A DNA stretch of 64,000 bases, taken from contig NZ_CP085876.1 in the NCBI RefSeq assembly GCF_013284245.2, positions 5,900,001-5,964,000 of the forward strand. Reading direction: 5' to 3'. The notes beneath the pieces are model-generated. The model ran no database searches. It was not told the DNA's origin and saw nothing but the letters and a program-made list of their open reading frames with translations. Both the position numbers and the translations under genes were made by a program. Shown here in pieces: positions 24,095 through 32,924 of this stretch. The DNA comes from Brevibacillus sp. DP1.3A (GTDB lineage: Bacteria; Bacillota; Bacilli; Brevibacillales; Brevibacillaceae). Within the stretch, counting starts at the first letter, position 1. Each line of letters starts with the position of its first letter.

Positions 24095-24961
24095 TCACTT
24101 AATAAAATTCAAACGCTCTTTTATGAAGAAGGCTAATTCTTGCGGAGCGAATTTAGCCCCATCGATGTAACCATCAGTACTAAACACTCCATCAACATGT
24201 CCTGAATCTAGTCGTATAAACATGATTCTCTCTGTTTCTTTTTCCTTGATCATCTCTCGTACTGCCCTAAACTCAAGCCCACACCACTCTTTCTCTTGAT
24301 ACTTTTCACATAAGAAAGCGACGATGAGTTTTGAACGATTCCTGTAGATATCTTGTAAGAGCGTATCCAGTGATGGTCTAGCTAATTGACTAATATAGTT
24401 ATTATCATAAAATATATTTTCTTTATTGATTATCTTTTCAAGTTCATTTACAATATTCTGTACTAAACCTCGAGTTTCTCCCGCAAATGTAAAAGATACA
24501 TCAAACACATGTTTCGTTATATCGACTGATTGATTTATTTTGGTGTTATTAAGATTTATTCCGACGAGTTGTAATTCCTTATATAAATCGACTTTCTTTA
24601 TTGCCCAATGAGTTCTATTCAGTTCCCAGTTCTTGATATCTAATTCAAATTGCAGTTTGTGAAAAGACTCAAGCGGAAGTACTGCTACTTTCTGAAAAGT
24701 TATCTTCACCCCTGCTTGTCTGACTAAGATATCTGTTATATAGCCAAGGCAAGCATCTTTTTTACAGTAGTCTTCATATGCAAACACACACGGGATTTTT
24801 TTAATCTCTTCAATCTCTGTCCTTCCTAATTTGCTGTACCTCTCAACAATGTCTTTTTCGGTATACTCCCTTATGCAGCGATCTAAATCCATTATCTTGG
24901 TATCTTGTTCCCAAGCATTTTCATCTCCTGAAATAAGAAGATTATATAACTCGCCATCCAT
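24095..24961 (-). CDS. TIR-domain protein, third gene of a Hachiman-like defence operon
   Basis: 288 aa. Residues 152-285 are a TIR domain: FDVSFTFAGETR, a beta strand KLIVAFLCEKY, then EWCGLEFRAVREM with the likely catalytic Glu (E230), and MFIRLDSGHV. Bacterial TIRs of this type often degrade or cyclise NAD+ on phage infection. Residues 1-145 form a separate domain (IVERYSKLGRTEIEEIKKIP, VFAYEDYCKKD, WELNRTHWAIKKVDLYKEL) that I cannot name. It starts 26 nt after the helicase stop, with GGAGTG 8 nt upstream, so it is probably the last gene of the operon. GC content is very low. Confidence 0.85.
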   Translation of the reverse strand: MDGELYNLLISGDENAWEQDTKIMDLDRCIREYTEKDIVERYSKLGRTEIEEIKKIPCVFAYEDYCKKDACLGYITDILVRQAGVKITFQKVAVLPLESFHKLQFELDIKNWELNRTHWAIKKVDLYKELQLVGINLNNTKINQSVDITKHVFDVSFTFAGETRGLVQNIVNELEKIINKENIFYDNNYISQLARPSLDTLLQDIYRNRSKLIVAFLCEKYQEKEWCGLEFRAVREMIKEKETERIMFIRLDSGHVDGVFSTDGYIDGAKFAPQELAFFIKERLNFIK

Positions 24962-24987
24962 ATGTTAATCACTCCATAAACAGAATC

Positions 24988-27030
24988 CTAGCTTAGAGAA
25001 TTAATAATGTATTTTGAAAGGTACGTTAATTTATTTCCAAACTTATATTTATTTCGAATTAAAAGGTTTTTTAATGAAAATGTATCCGTAAATCTATCTC
25101 CAATAACCTTAAGAATAAAATCAATATCTCTTTCATAAAAACCTAAATCTTTAAGCATCTTTTTTGCTTTTGATTCAGTGAAGTATAGGTAGTCGATGCT
25201 GCTCTTTACTTTTTGTTCGATTATATCGATAAACCTTGGTTCAACTTTTTCACATTTCATAAAATACATTACAATCAATAATTTAGAATAAAAATTATGT
25301 TCAATATAACTTGATTTTAACCTCAGAGTTGTTGTAATTATGTGGTCAATATCTTTGATTGTTGAAGTCTCAAATGTATCATTAATAATCTTCTTTATTT
25401 TTAGCCTTTTTTTATTAAGAAGTTGATTTATTATCCTTGTCTCCAACTTATTATTTCTACCTTCAAAGATAAAATATAAGATTCGAATGAGGTTGGGGCG
25501 TCCTCTTTTCTCTTCAAGGAATATTAATTCCAACTCAGATAACAACTCATCTTTCTTAGAGCAATAGTTATTATAAAGTCTGAGAATTGTCCGAAACCTA
25601 TACTTAGCACCAATGTTTTCTTTATATTCTTGATGAGTAATCCCCAACTTCTTCAGAAAATTCAAGTATTCTAATTCATGCTCAATGTTGTCTGTTTGAA
25701 TATTAATATCTTCACTGTCTTCAGTTATTTCGAATTCAATTTTCTTTACAGCCTCTTCTTTAGAAAAATACGGGTCTGTTGGCCCTTTTACATAATGAGC
25801 AATGCCTAAATAATGTTCGAACATTCTGCCCGATCTTCCAACTAAATTGTAAAAATCAAACGCATCAAAACTACCCTCTGAAGTTCTAGATGGTTTAGAT
25901 ATAATTATATGCTTTGCAGAGGTATTAACTCCTTCAAGTAATGTTGAAGTACATAATAATCTACTATATTTTAAATCCTTTCTATCATATAAATCCAATT
26001 GATAAATTCTAATTCCTAACGGTAGTTGACCATTATGAACTAAGAATCCTTTCTCCATTGCTTTTACTAAATACCAATCTTCATGAATTTCATCCTTAAG
26101 CCATTCAATAAATTCACTAACCTCAGTCTCTTCCTCATGGATATTTTCAAAATTCGACAGATGTTTTTTAACGAATGAATAGATTTGTGTTACTGCCGGA
26201 AAGTAAATCATCGTCTTTTCATCCAGTGACAGCTTTTCCAAAATATCAATCACTGTGGAATTACGATCTTTTTCGTCGATGATGTCATAGGTTTTTATTT
26301 TATTTACAACCGGAGAAAATTCACTTCTTTGAAATACTGGCGTCTTCTGAAGAACATCTATATTTTGAATCCCGCTAATAAAGGGAGCTAGAAGCAAGTG
26401 TTTTTGAGCAATTTTGACCAAATGGTAATAAGCCAAATTTAATATCAGCACTCGATCATCAAGTGCATTTCTCTTTAACTTGTACACTTCATCAATAACT
26501 AAGAAGTCTATTTTTTCAAGTATTGAAAAGTTGGCATTTTCAATAGCTCTATCGTGGGTGAGGATAAATAAATTATTTTGGTCAAAGTTATAAACCTGAT
26601 CTTCGTGTAGAGACAGGTACACCTTATATCTACTAAAAATTGATTGATACTTTTTAATAATCTTTTTATTATACTCGTCAACAAGTGCTAGTGTAGGAAC
26701 AATTAATACAACGTTCTGTGGCTTCTCTCTAGCAATGTATTCAAAAACAACAAATGTTTTCCCAAAACTTGTGGGTGCACTGAAAATCACACCATCATTT
26801 CTTTTCAATTCATTAATAATATTCATTTGCTCAGGATGCAATGAAATATTATCGTCAAGATATGAGGTTGCAAAAGAATTATAGAAAATTGAGTCAAATG
26901 AATAATTCTTTGAATACATTGTTAAGCCCAAAGAATATAATTTATCGGCAATTTGCTGTACTTTTCTTGTTTTGTTTTCTGATTCTTCAATTTCTAAAAT
27001 GGTATTTTCTCTAACTGTTTGCAGCCGCAT
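24988..27030 (-). CDS. SF2 helicase, HamB/AbpB-like
   Basis: 680 aa from ATG 27030, with GGAGG 6 nt upstream; the start lies inside the end of the upstream gene (20-nt overlap). Walker A is APTSFGKT (85-92), the motif II box is DEVY (180-183), and motif VI is LVGRSGRM. The fold is a DEAD/DEAH-type superfamily 2 helicase with a helical C-terminal part and no extra nuclease. Together with the DUF1837 gene it matches the HamA-HamB pair of the Hachiman system, or the related AbpA-AbpB pair. It would sense or unwind foreign DNA and control the nuclease. Confidence 0.85.
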   Translation of the reverse strand: MRLQTVRENTILEIEESENKTRKVQQIADKLYSLGLTMYSKNYSFDSIFYNSFATSYLDDNISLHPEQMNIINELKRNDGVIFSAPTSFGKTFVVFEYIAREKPQNVVLIVPTLALVDEYNKKIIKKYQSIFSRYKVYLSLHEDQVYNFDQNNLFILTHDRAIENANFSILEKIDFLVIDEVYKLKRNALDDRVLILNLAYYHLVKIAQKHLLLAPFISGIQNIDVLQKTPVFQRSEFSPVVNKIKTYDIIDEKDRNSTVIDILEKLSLDEKTMIYFPAVTQIYSFVKKHLSNFENIHEEETEVSEFIEWLKDEIHEDWYLVKAMEKGFLVHNGQLPLGIRIYQLDLYDRKDLKYSRLLCTSTLLEGVNTSAKHIIISKPSRTSEGSFDAFDFYNLVGRSGRMFEHYLGIAHYVKGPTDPYFSKEEAVKKIEFEITEDSEDINIQTDNIEHELEYLNFLKKLGITHQEYKENIGAKYRFRTILRLYNNYCSKKDELLSELELIFLEEKRGRPNLIRILYFIFEGRNNKLETRIINQLLNKKRLKIKKIINDTFETSTIKDIDHIITTTLRLKSSYIEHNFYSKLLIVMYFMKCEKVEPRFIDIIEQKVKSSIDYLYFTESKAKKMLKDLGFYERDIDFILKVIGDRFTDTFSLKNLLIRNKYKFGNKLTYLSKYIINSLS

Positions 27031-27955
27031 TGTAATCCTCCAACTTCTCACTAATAGTGTTAGTTAGATGACTGAAGAACTTTCTTTTATTATGAATTGG
27101 AAGTGAAATTACATAGTAAATTGTGTTCAGGTTAAAGAATCTTGTTCGTTTAATATTTTGGTGTAATTTATGTAGAATTACTTCAGGATCAGTTTCTTCT
27201 CCATGTGCTATGAAAATCGGTACTCCAATATTTTGGGTTTCCGTTTGAGATAAAAACTCATCAAATGTTAAACAGACTTCTGTCTGTCCATGAAATAACT
27301 CTTCTAATCCATTTAGTTTCAAATGGCTATTTGATAAGACTAATGAATACTCTTCTCTGATTTCCTTCTCATAATTTTTCAGAGATTTTTTCACCAACGC
27401 AATTCCATTATCTAAAGTATTTGCAACTTTTGATTCACCAAAAAGAATCATTTTATTAGCAATGTCTAAAAAAAGCGCATCAATTCCATACACGCTCATG
27501 TTTCTATCGGTAGTTAGTTTAACTTTTGGAATTATGCAATTAAAATTAAAGTAGTCAGATAGGAATATATGAAAAATATATTCACCTATTCTTCCGATCT
27601 TGCTTAGCCTTATAAACTTTGTTCCATTTTTAATTTTTACCTTATCATACTCATCAACTAATACATCTTCTAAATCAAGATCAATTTCTACCCAGTCCAC
27701 ATTTTCTTCGTCAATGAACTTTTCCAATTCTCTATATAAGGAAACGTAATTCTTCCTATCGGGTTCGAAGCTGATTGCTGACTTATTTTTTGCATAACGT
27801 AGTAAATTATCTTCATTGAGTACGAATTCTATTAAGCCCTCAAGAAATAATGGTTCATTTTTAATCTCGATATGAAAAAAACTATAATTATCTACAATAT
27901 TGTGCACTTCAAATGATTTATATTTCTTGGACGTATATTTCACAGAAGTACTCAC
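27011..27955 (-). CDS. HamA/AbpA-like DUF1837 nuclease
   Basis: About 314 aa. I prefer GTG 27955, with GAGGTG 6 nt upstream. The conserved core is GRIGEYIFHIFLSDYF (Glu about residue 125), then YGIDALFLDI (Asp about 159) and FGESKV (Glu 174, Lys 176). That E...D...ExK order is a PD-(D/E)xK nuclease arrangement as in HamA. In Hachiman, HamA is a DNase effector held by HamB until foreign or damaged DNA is met. First gene of the operon. Strongly AT-rich, unlike the flanking core genes. Confidence 0.82.
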   Translation of the reverse strand: MSTSVKYTSKKYKSFEVHNIVDNYSFFHIEIKNEPLFLEGLIEFVLNEDNLLRYAKNKSAISFEPDRKNYVSLYRELEKFIDEENVDWVEIDLDLEDVLVDEYDKVKIKNGTKFIRLSKIGRIGEYIFHIFLSDYFNFNCIIPKVKLTTDRNMSVYGIDALFLDIANKMILFGESKVANTLDNGIALVKKSLKNYEKEIREEYSLVLSNSHLKLNGLEELFHGQTEVCLTFDEFLSQTETQNIGVPIFIAHGEETDPEVILHKLHQNIKRTRFFNLNTIYYVISLPIHNKRKFFSHLTNTISEKLEDYNAAANS

Positions 27956-28367
27956 GATTTTCACCTCGAAATGACGAATACTTACAGAAAATGAATTACC
28001 TGATTCTATAGTACCATATTTTGGGCGATTGTCGTCGAATTAAGTTGTGAACCATTAGTCACCCAGTGCCTGATGAATTGTAATTAATTACTTACGCAAA
28101 GTTTACCCTCATTTTCTCCGCACAAAATTTCCCCGAATGTGCTCTACCCGCACTTATAAGGCTACATTTATAACCTAATTCCCTTATCTTCTCCACTCCA
28201 TTAATCACTAAAATTACTAAATTCCACCGACAAACACTCTTAAAGTGTTAACTTCGCTTTCTCGAGTTATTTGCATTAGTTGCGGGTTGAAATCCTCACC
28301 TGCTTTTTGTTATTTCATGACAACCTGTTCTTATACTGACCTCAAAAGTATGAAAAGAGGTGAAAAC
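27956..28367. other. AT-rich intergenic region between the defence operon and HTH gene
   Basis: About 400 bp carrying divergent promoters. No ORF with a ribosome site, and no RNA element I can defend. Confidence 0.4.
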
Positions 28368-28574
28368 ATGATTATCAAAAGCAATAGGCTAATGACGGTT
28401 GAAGAAGCTGCATACTTTATGAATCTTTCTACGCGAACCATTTACAGAAAGGCTTATGAGGGAGAACTTCTTGCCTACAAGGTCGGGGGAGTTTGGAGAC
28501 TAGAACCACAACCACAACTTGTCTATGAGTATGTTCAACAAACCAATCGAGTGGGAGCGATTCGAAATGGATAA
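28368..28574 (+). CDS. Excisionase-family HTH DNA-binding protein
   Basis: 68 aa. A MerR/HTH_17-type domain fills the protein: LMTVEEAAYFMNLSTRTIYRKAYEGELLAYKVGGVWR. AGAGGTG precedes ATG 28368. Proteins of this kind direct element excision or repress integrase promoters. Its place between the defence operon and the serine recombinase supports a role in the same mobile element. The next gene's ATG overlaps its stop. Confidence 0.8.
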   Translation: MIIKSNRLMTVEEAAYFMNLSTRTIYRKAYEGELLAYKVGGVWRLEPQPQLVYEYVQQTNRVGAIRNG

Positions 28575-28786
28575 ATACTACAGCTCGAAAGCTATCTAAG
28601 ATGAAATCAGGGCGGTTCTTGACCGAAGATTCTGTTTGGGGTTGGGTAAGAACAGGAGAATTACAAGTTGAACGAGTCCCTCCGCATGTTCAGTCATGGG
28701 GAAAATATCCTTACTGGACAGATGAAGCACACCTTAGAGGAGTTCTAGAATCTAAGGGTTACGATATCGAATCAATCTTCGAGTAA
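28567..28786 (+). pseudogene. Second small HTH-like gene, frameshifted
   Basis: An ATG overlapping the previous stop, with GGGAGCG upstream, starts MDKYYSSKAI and then stops. One base out of frame, the sequence continues MKSGRFLTEDSVWGWVRTGE, VQSWGKYPYWTDEAHLRGVLE and a stop at 28786. Joined, they give about 72 aa resembling a small DNA-binding protein. The overlap with the upstream gene implies translational coupling that the frameshift breaks. Alternatively ATG 28601 starts a short gene with a poor ribosome site. Confidence 0.55.
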
Positions 28787-29391
28787 AATATCGCAATCAT
28801 TAGAACTCGTATAACGATGATTATATCAAAACCATATGACGCTTTACTCGTGGCTTTGCGGTAGCACACGTAAAATAACCGCCCCTGCGTTCACAAGTAG
28901 GTGTTGCCCCGTTAGATGGTTAGGTAGTTTATTTTGAAGTTGTACTTCATCCTCAGATACTACAATTATTTGTAGCCCCGTCACGGTCGCCTAAGAGCGA
29001 GGGATTCATGACAGGGCATGTTTATCATGCACGTGGTAAAGCCGTACCTGAGCACTTCATATGTCATGTAGGAAACCTAAACCCACATGTGTTTCCCATT
29101 CCCCTACCCGTTAAGGGGAATAATGTTTCCTTACCCACCTGTGATTCCCCCAACAAAATTAAAAATAAGAAATCAGGGCGCAGCCCCCCGAGCGAAGCGG
29201 AGCGGCTACTGATAAGACATAACCCACCCCGAGGGGGTGGGGAAGAACAACTAAATAATCGTATACAATGATACTCTTTGGTAATATGAGAATAACTCCG
29301 TTATAGGATGGTGTTATTGAGAATGACATTACCTACTCAATTAGATGGTGCGGAAGTCATTTGACTTACTAAGAACGATATAACTCGTCAT
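28787..29391. other. Noncoding block with a GC-rich hairpin cluster
   Basis: 600 bp without a supported gene. Around 29165-29250 the composition jumps to GC-rich: GGGCGCAGCCCCCCGAGCG, GCGAAGCGGAGCGG, then a perfect CCCACCCC-GAG-GGGGTGGG-type hairpin. The flanks are AT-rich. Such blocks occur in replication or transfer regions of plasmid-derived elements, but no relaxase is present. Confidence 0.35.
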
Positions 29392-29613
29392 TTGAGTTCA
29401 ATAATTTTTGAAGAAGAGAATGACGAGAAAAAAGAAGTACCTATTACAGCTTTAGCAATAACAAACTATATAGATGACAACAGATATTATCTTTGTGATA
29501 CGAATTGGGAAGTAGTTAATGACTATCTCCTTGAATCTATTGATGAAGCATTGGGATTTGCAAAAAGAAATTTTGACGTTCATGAGCATGATTGGATAAT
29601 TATAAACAGCTAA
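29392..29613 (+). CDS. Small acidic hypothetical protein
   Basis: 73 aa, acidic (FEEENDEKKEV, DEALGFAKRNFDVHEHDW), soluble. Start TTG 29392 has no clear ribosome site. Codon pattern looks protein-like. It sits among recombination genes of the mobile element. Family unknown. Confidence 0.45.
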   Translation: MSSIIFEEENDEKKEVPITALAITNYIDDNRYYLCDTNWEVVNDYLLESIDEALGFAKRNFDVHEHDWIIINS

Positions 29614-29674
29614 AGCTTATTCGCAACAGTCCCCCACCATAGAACGATTGTTAGCTTAAAAGGGGGATGCAACA

Positions 29675-29830
29675 ATGATAGTAGAACGTTCATTTACAGG
29701 CACTGTATCTCTCGAGGAAATTCTGTCCTCGATTCTATGCCTTCAGATTGACTCAATTGAAGCCGAAAAGTACGATAAGGATAGAGCAAATGTCATTCCT
29801 TCACACATGGAAGGAGTGGCGAAACAATGA
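29675..29830 (+). CDS. Small hypothetical protein upstream of the recombinase
   Basis: 51 aa. AGGGGG lies 8 nt before ATG 29675. The product starts MIVERSFTGTVSLEEILSSI and ends MEGVAKQ. Its TGA stop overlaps the recombinase ATG (ATGA), so the two would be translationally coupled. Probably a recombinase accessory or regulator; family not recognised. Confidence 0.6.
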   Translation: MIVERSFTGTVSLEEILSSILCLQIDSIEAEKYDKDRANVIPSHMEGVAKQ

Positions 29831-31367
29831 AGTGTGCTATTTATGCTAGGGTTAGCACAAAAAGAGAAGAACAGCTTGCAAAATCAAATTACCTTGGCTG
29901 AGAACATTGCCAAAGAGCAAGGCTTTACAGTCGTTGAACGGTACATTGACAACGGAATAAGTGAAAGTGGACTGAAGAACCTCACCGCAATTCTACGGTT
30001 GCTCGAAGACGCCAAAAAGAAGAAGTTTGATGTTGTCATCACAAAATCAGTCTCTAGGTTAGGTAGACATACAGCTAATAGCATGAAGACAGCTGATGAC
30101 CTAGAGAGGAACAACATTAGGCTCATCTTACCCGAAGATGGTTATGACACCCAAACGAGCAATAGTAGGCTCAACTTCAATCTGAGAGCAGTACTGACTG
30201 AAGAGGAGAATTTCGCACTGTCTAATAGAATTAAATGGGGACTTAAATCAAGTGCAACTCAAGGAAATCGCGTAGTTTCTGTCCCCCCTTATGGTTATCG
30301 CACCAATTCTACAACTAAGAAATTGGAGATTGAAGAAACAACCGCTTCAACCGTCAGAGAGATATTCAGACTTTACTTACATGATGGGCGGGGCATGTTT
30401 AGCATCGGAAATCTTCTTATGCAAAGATGTGTACCAACACCAAGAGCAAGTACAGGGGCGGCAAATGCAGGGCTAAAGTGGCATCAGAATACGATCAAAG
30501 GTATCTTAACCAATCCAGTCTATACAGGTAAACAGGTATTTCACAGAGAAGAAACAACTAGAGTATTGGCAGCATCAGAGACTTACAAGGTGAGACGTAA
30601 AGTTAAAGACGATGCTCAGGTTGTTATCGAGAACTCACACCCTGCTTTAGTCTCTGAGAATGACTTCTTTGCCGTTCAGGAACTAATAAAGAAGAAAGGT
30701 AAGCATAAGAGCAACGGTAAAGAAAGTCTGTTCTCGCACCTCGTTAAATGTCCTGATTGTGGGAGTGGGATGCACTTCAAACCTGATAGACGCAAAGGTG
30801 CATACGTTTGTGGCGGCTACGTGAAGTACACATCTTCCTATTGTACGTCCCACATTATCGAGGAAAAGGTACTTCTACAAGCTGTAAAAGCTGACCTGAA
30901 ATCCTTGATTAAGGACTCGGTGAAGATTGAGACTCTTCTATGGTATTGCCGATGAAAAAGCAATGTCTGTTCAATCTAATATCCAAAAGGAACAAAAGCG
31001 GATAGAGAAACAGCTGTCTGAACTGGATTCAAGGTTTGATAAATTGCTCAACTTACATCTTGAGGGGGCAATCACAACTGAGCAATTCAAACATCAGAAT
31101 GAACGTAACGCTCAACAACAACAAGAACTGATAACTAAGAAAGCCGAACTCATAATCGCCTTAGAAGAGAGAAATAACCTCACAGGACGCAAAGAAGCCT
31201 TTAGAAAGGAAGTTGAACGCTTCACAGACCTAGACATTAATGATGAACAGGTTCTGAAGCAAGTCCTTCAAAGGCTTATCCAAACAATCGAAGTATTCGA
31301 GGATGGAAAGATTTTTATTAGCTATAGACTTTCCAATCCTCTTCCCCCGAATTTAGGTACAGTCTAA
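29827..31367 (+). pseudogene. Large serine recombinase, broken by two frameshifts
   Basis: A serine integrase in three frames. ATG 29827 gives MKCAIYARVSTKREE, with the catalytic Ser in ARVS, and then the frame is lost. It resumes one base later with SLQNQITLAENIAKEQGF and runs through the resolvase core (VVITKSVSRLGRH), a recombinase domain and a zinc ribbon (CPDCGSG, later CGGY and C). A second +1 shift near 30935 leads into a coiled-coil tail that ends at 31367. Family members integrate and excise mobile elements. The stop overlaps the convergent rlmCD stop by 4 bp, so the gene sits right at its probable attachment site. Confidence 0.85.
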
Positions 31368-32806
31368 CGGGCTGTATCTTTTCTTTCAAGTCTCACTGTG
31401 CACTCAACGTGCCCCGTATGCGGAAACATATCCACCGGCTGCACTTCCTTCACTGCGTAACTCTCCGCAAGCACCTTCAAATCCCTCGCCAACGTAGAAG
31501 GATTACAAGAAACATAAACCACTCTCTCCGGCTGCATCTCCAAGATCGTCGTCAACAACGCCTCATCACAGCCTTTACGCGGCGGGTCAACCACAATCAC
31601 ATCCGCTCGTATGCCCTTCTCTTTCCAAGCAGGAATAACAACCTCCGCAGGCCCTGCCTCAAACGTCGCATTCTCCACGCCATTCAACTGCGCATTCCGA
31701 TTCGCATCCTCAATCGCTTCCGGCACAATCTCTACACCGTACACATGCTTGGACTTCTGCGCCAAAAACAGCGAAATCGTCCCGATGCCGCAGTACGCAT
31801 CAATGACGGTCTCCGTACCAGTCGCACCCGCATACTCCAACGTCTTGTTGTACAGCACCTCGGTCTGAGCAGGATTGACCTGATAAAACGACCGCGCCGA
31901 AATGGCAAACTTGATCGGACCGATATAATCGTAAATCACATCGCTGCCCCAGAGCGTCACGGTCTTTTTGCCAAAAATAACGTTGGTCTTGTCCGGGTTG
32001 ATGTTCTGCACGATACTCGTCACGCCAGCGACCTGTGCACGAATCGCTTCCACCAGCTGATCGCGCTGCGGAATCTGCTCCTCAGTCGTTACGAGCACGA
32101 CCATGACTTCCCCCGTCTTGACGCCAACCTTTACGACCACATGGCGAAGCAAGCCTGAATTTCGCACCTCATCATATGCCTTGATATTCAGCTTGGTCGC
32201 CGCCTGCTTCACGGCTGCCACTGCTTCATCATTCGCCTGATGCTGGATGAGGCATTCGTTCATGTCGATGATCGAGTGGGATTTCTCCGCGTAAAAGCCG
32301 CCGACCAACGCCCCGTTTTCCTCGCCGATTGGTACCTGCGCTTTGTTGCGATAGCGCCACGGATCACTCATGCCGAGTGTCGGATGAACGGTAATAGCCC
32401 CTTCCCCTTCGACTTGGAAACCGCCAATGCGCCGCAGGTTGTCCCGCACGATTTGCTGCTTGTGTCGCAGTTGCTCCTCATATACGAGATGCTGCAACGA
32501 ACAGCCTCCGCAACGGTCGTACAGCGGACAGGGCGGCTGGAAGCGATGGGTACTCGCTTCTACTACTTCTGTCAGCTTGGCAAAGCCGAAGTTTTTCTTC
32601 ACATGATCGACGCGCGCATGAACTCGCTCTCCTGCAAGTGCGCCATCTACGAACAGCGTATATCCTTCAATCCGACCGACTCCTGCTCCTTCGTGGTTCA
32701 GTCCGGTTATCTCCACTTCCACGGTTTGTCCGACACGTACAGGGACGTCCAGCTCCACTTTGGCTGTCGGGTGCGGACCGCGCCGCTTCTTTGTTGTCTT
32801 CGCCAC
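31364..32806 (-). CDS. rlmCD: 23S rRNA (uracil-C5)-methyltransferase RlmCD
   Basis: 480 aa. An N-terminal TRAM domain (VRVGQTVEVEITGLNHEGAG), iron-sulfur cysteines (CPLYDRCGGC near residue 93), SAM-binding VIDAYCGIGTISLFLA, and catalytic Cys in VSCNPSTLARDL. It methylates 23S rRNA uridines in the cytoplasm, as YefA of B. subtilis does at U747 and U1939. GTG start with AAGGAG about 9 nt upstream. Downstream of dagK, as in Bacillus. There is no terminator of its own: the 3' end runs into the recombinase, and its last codons (PHTGHVECTVRLERK) recur as scraps at 14.5, 20.6 and 24.0 kb. Confidence 0.95.
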   Translation of the reverse strand: MAKTTKKRRGPHPTAKVELDVPVRVGQTVEVEITGLNHEGAGVGRIEGYTLFVDGALAGERVHARVDHVKKNFGFAKLTEVVEASTHRFQPPCPLYDRCGGCSLQHLVYEEQLRHKQQIVRDNLRRIGGFQVEGEGAITVHPTLGMSDPWRYRNKAQVPIGEENGALVGGFYAEKSHSIIDMNECLIQHQANDEAVAAVKQAATKLNIKAYDEVRNSGLLRHVVVKVGVKTGEVMVVLVTTEEQIPQRDQLVEAIRAQVAGVTSIVQNINPDKTNVIFGKKTVTLWGSDVIYDYIGPIKFAISARSFYQVNPAQTEVLYNKTLEYAGATGTETVIDAYCGIGTISLFLAQKSKHVYGVEIVPEAIEDANRNAQLNGVENATFEAGPAEVVIPAWKEKGIRADVIVVDPPRKGCDEALLTTILEMQPERVVYVSCNPSTLARDLKVLAESYAVKEVQPVDMFPHTGHVECTVRLERKDTAR

Positions 32807-32924
32807 TATCTATTGCTCCTTTTATCTTGCTCTATAGGTTTTCGTTTTCGCTCTAGGAAACATGCAGGGATGCACAGCGAAAAGCGGCATCCCCACGGCT
32901 ATTGCTATTCATTTTACTATCTTC

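Noticed and set aside
28270..28310. tRNA T-arm-like sequence (GCGGGTTGAAATCC)
   Set aside because: The arms do not pair properly and no anticodon or acceptor stem can be drawn.
29008..29271. 87-codon frame in the GC-rich block
   Set aside because: No ribosome site, and its 3' half is the hairpin cluster; composition not protein-like.
31409..32158. 249-codon plus-strand frame opposite rlmCD
   Set aside because: Antisense shadow of a well-supported gene, Arg/His-rich composition typical of such shadows.
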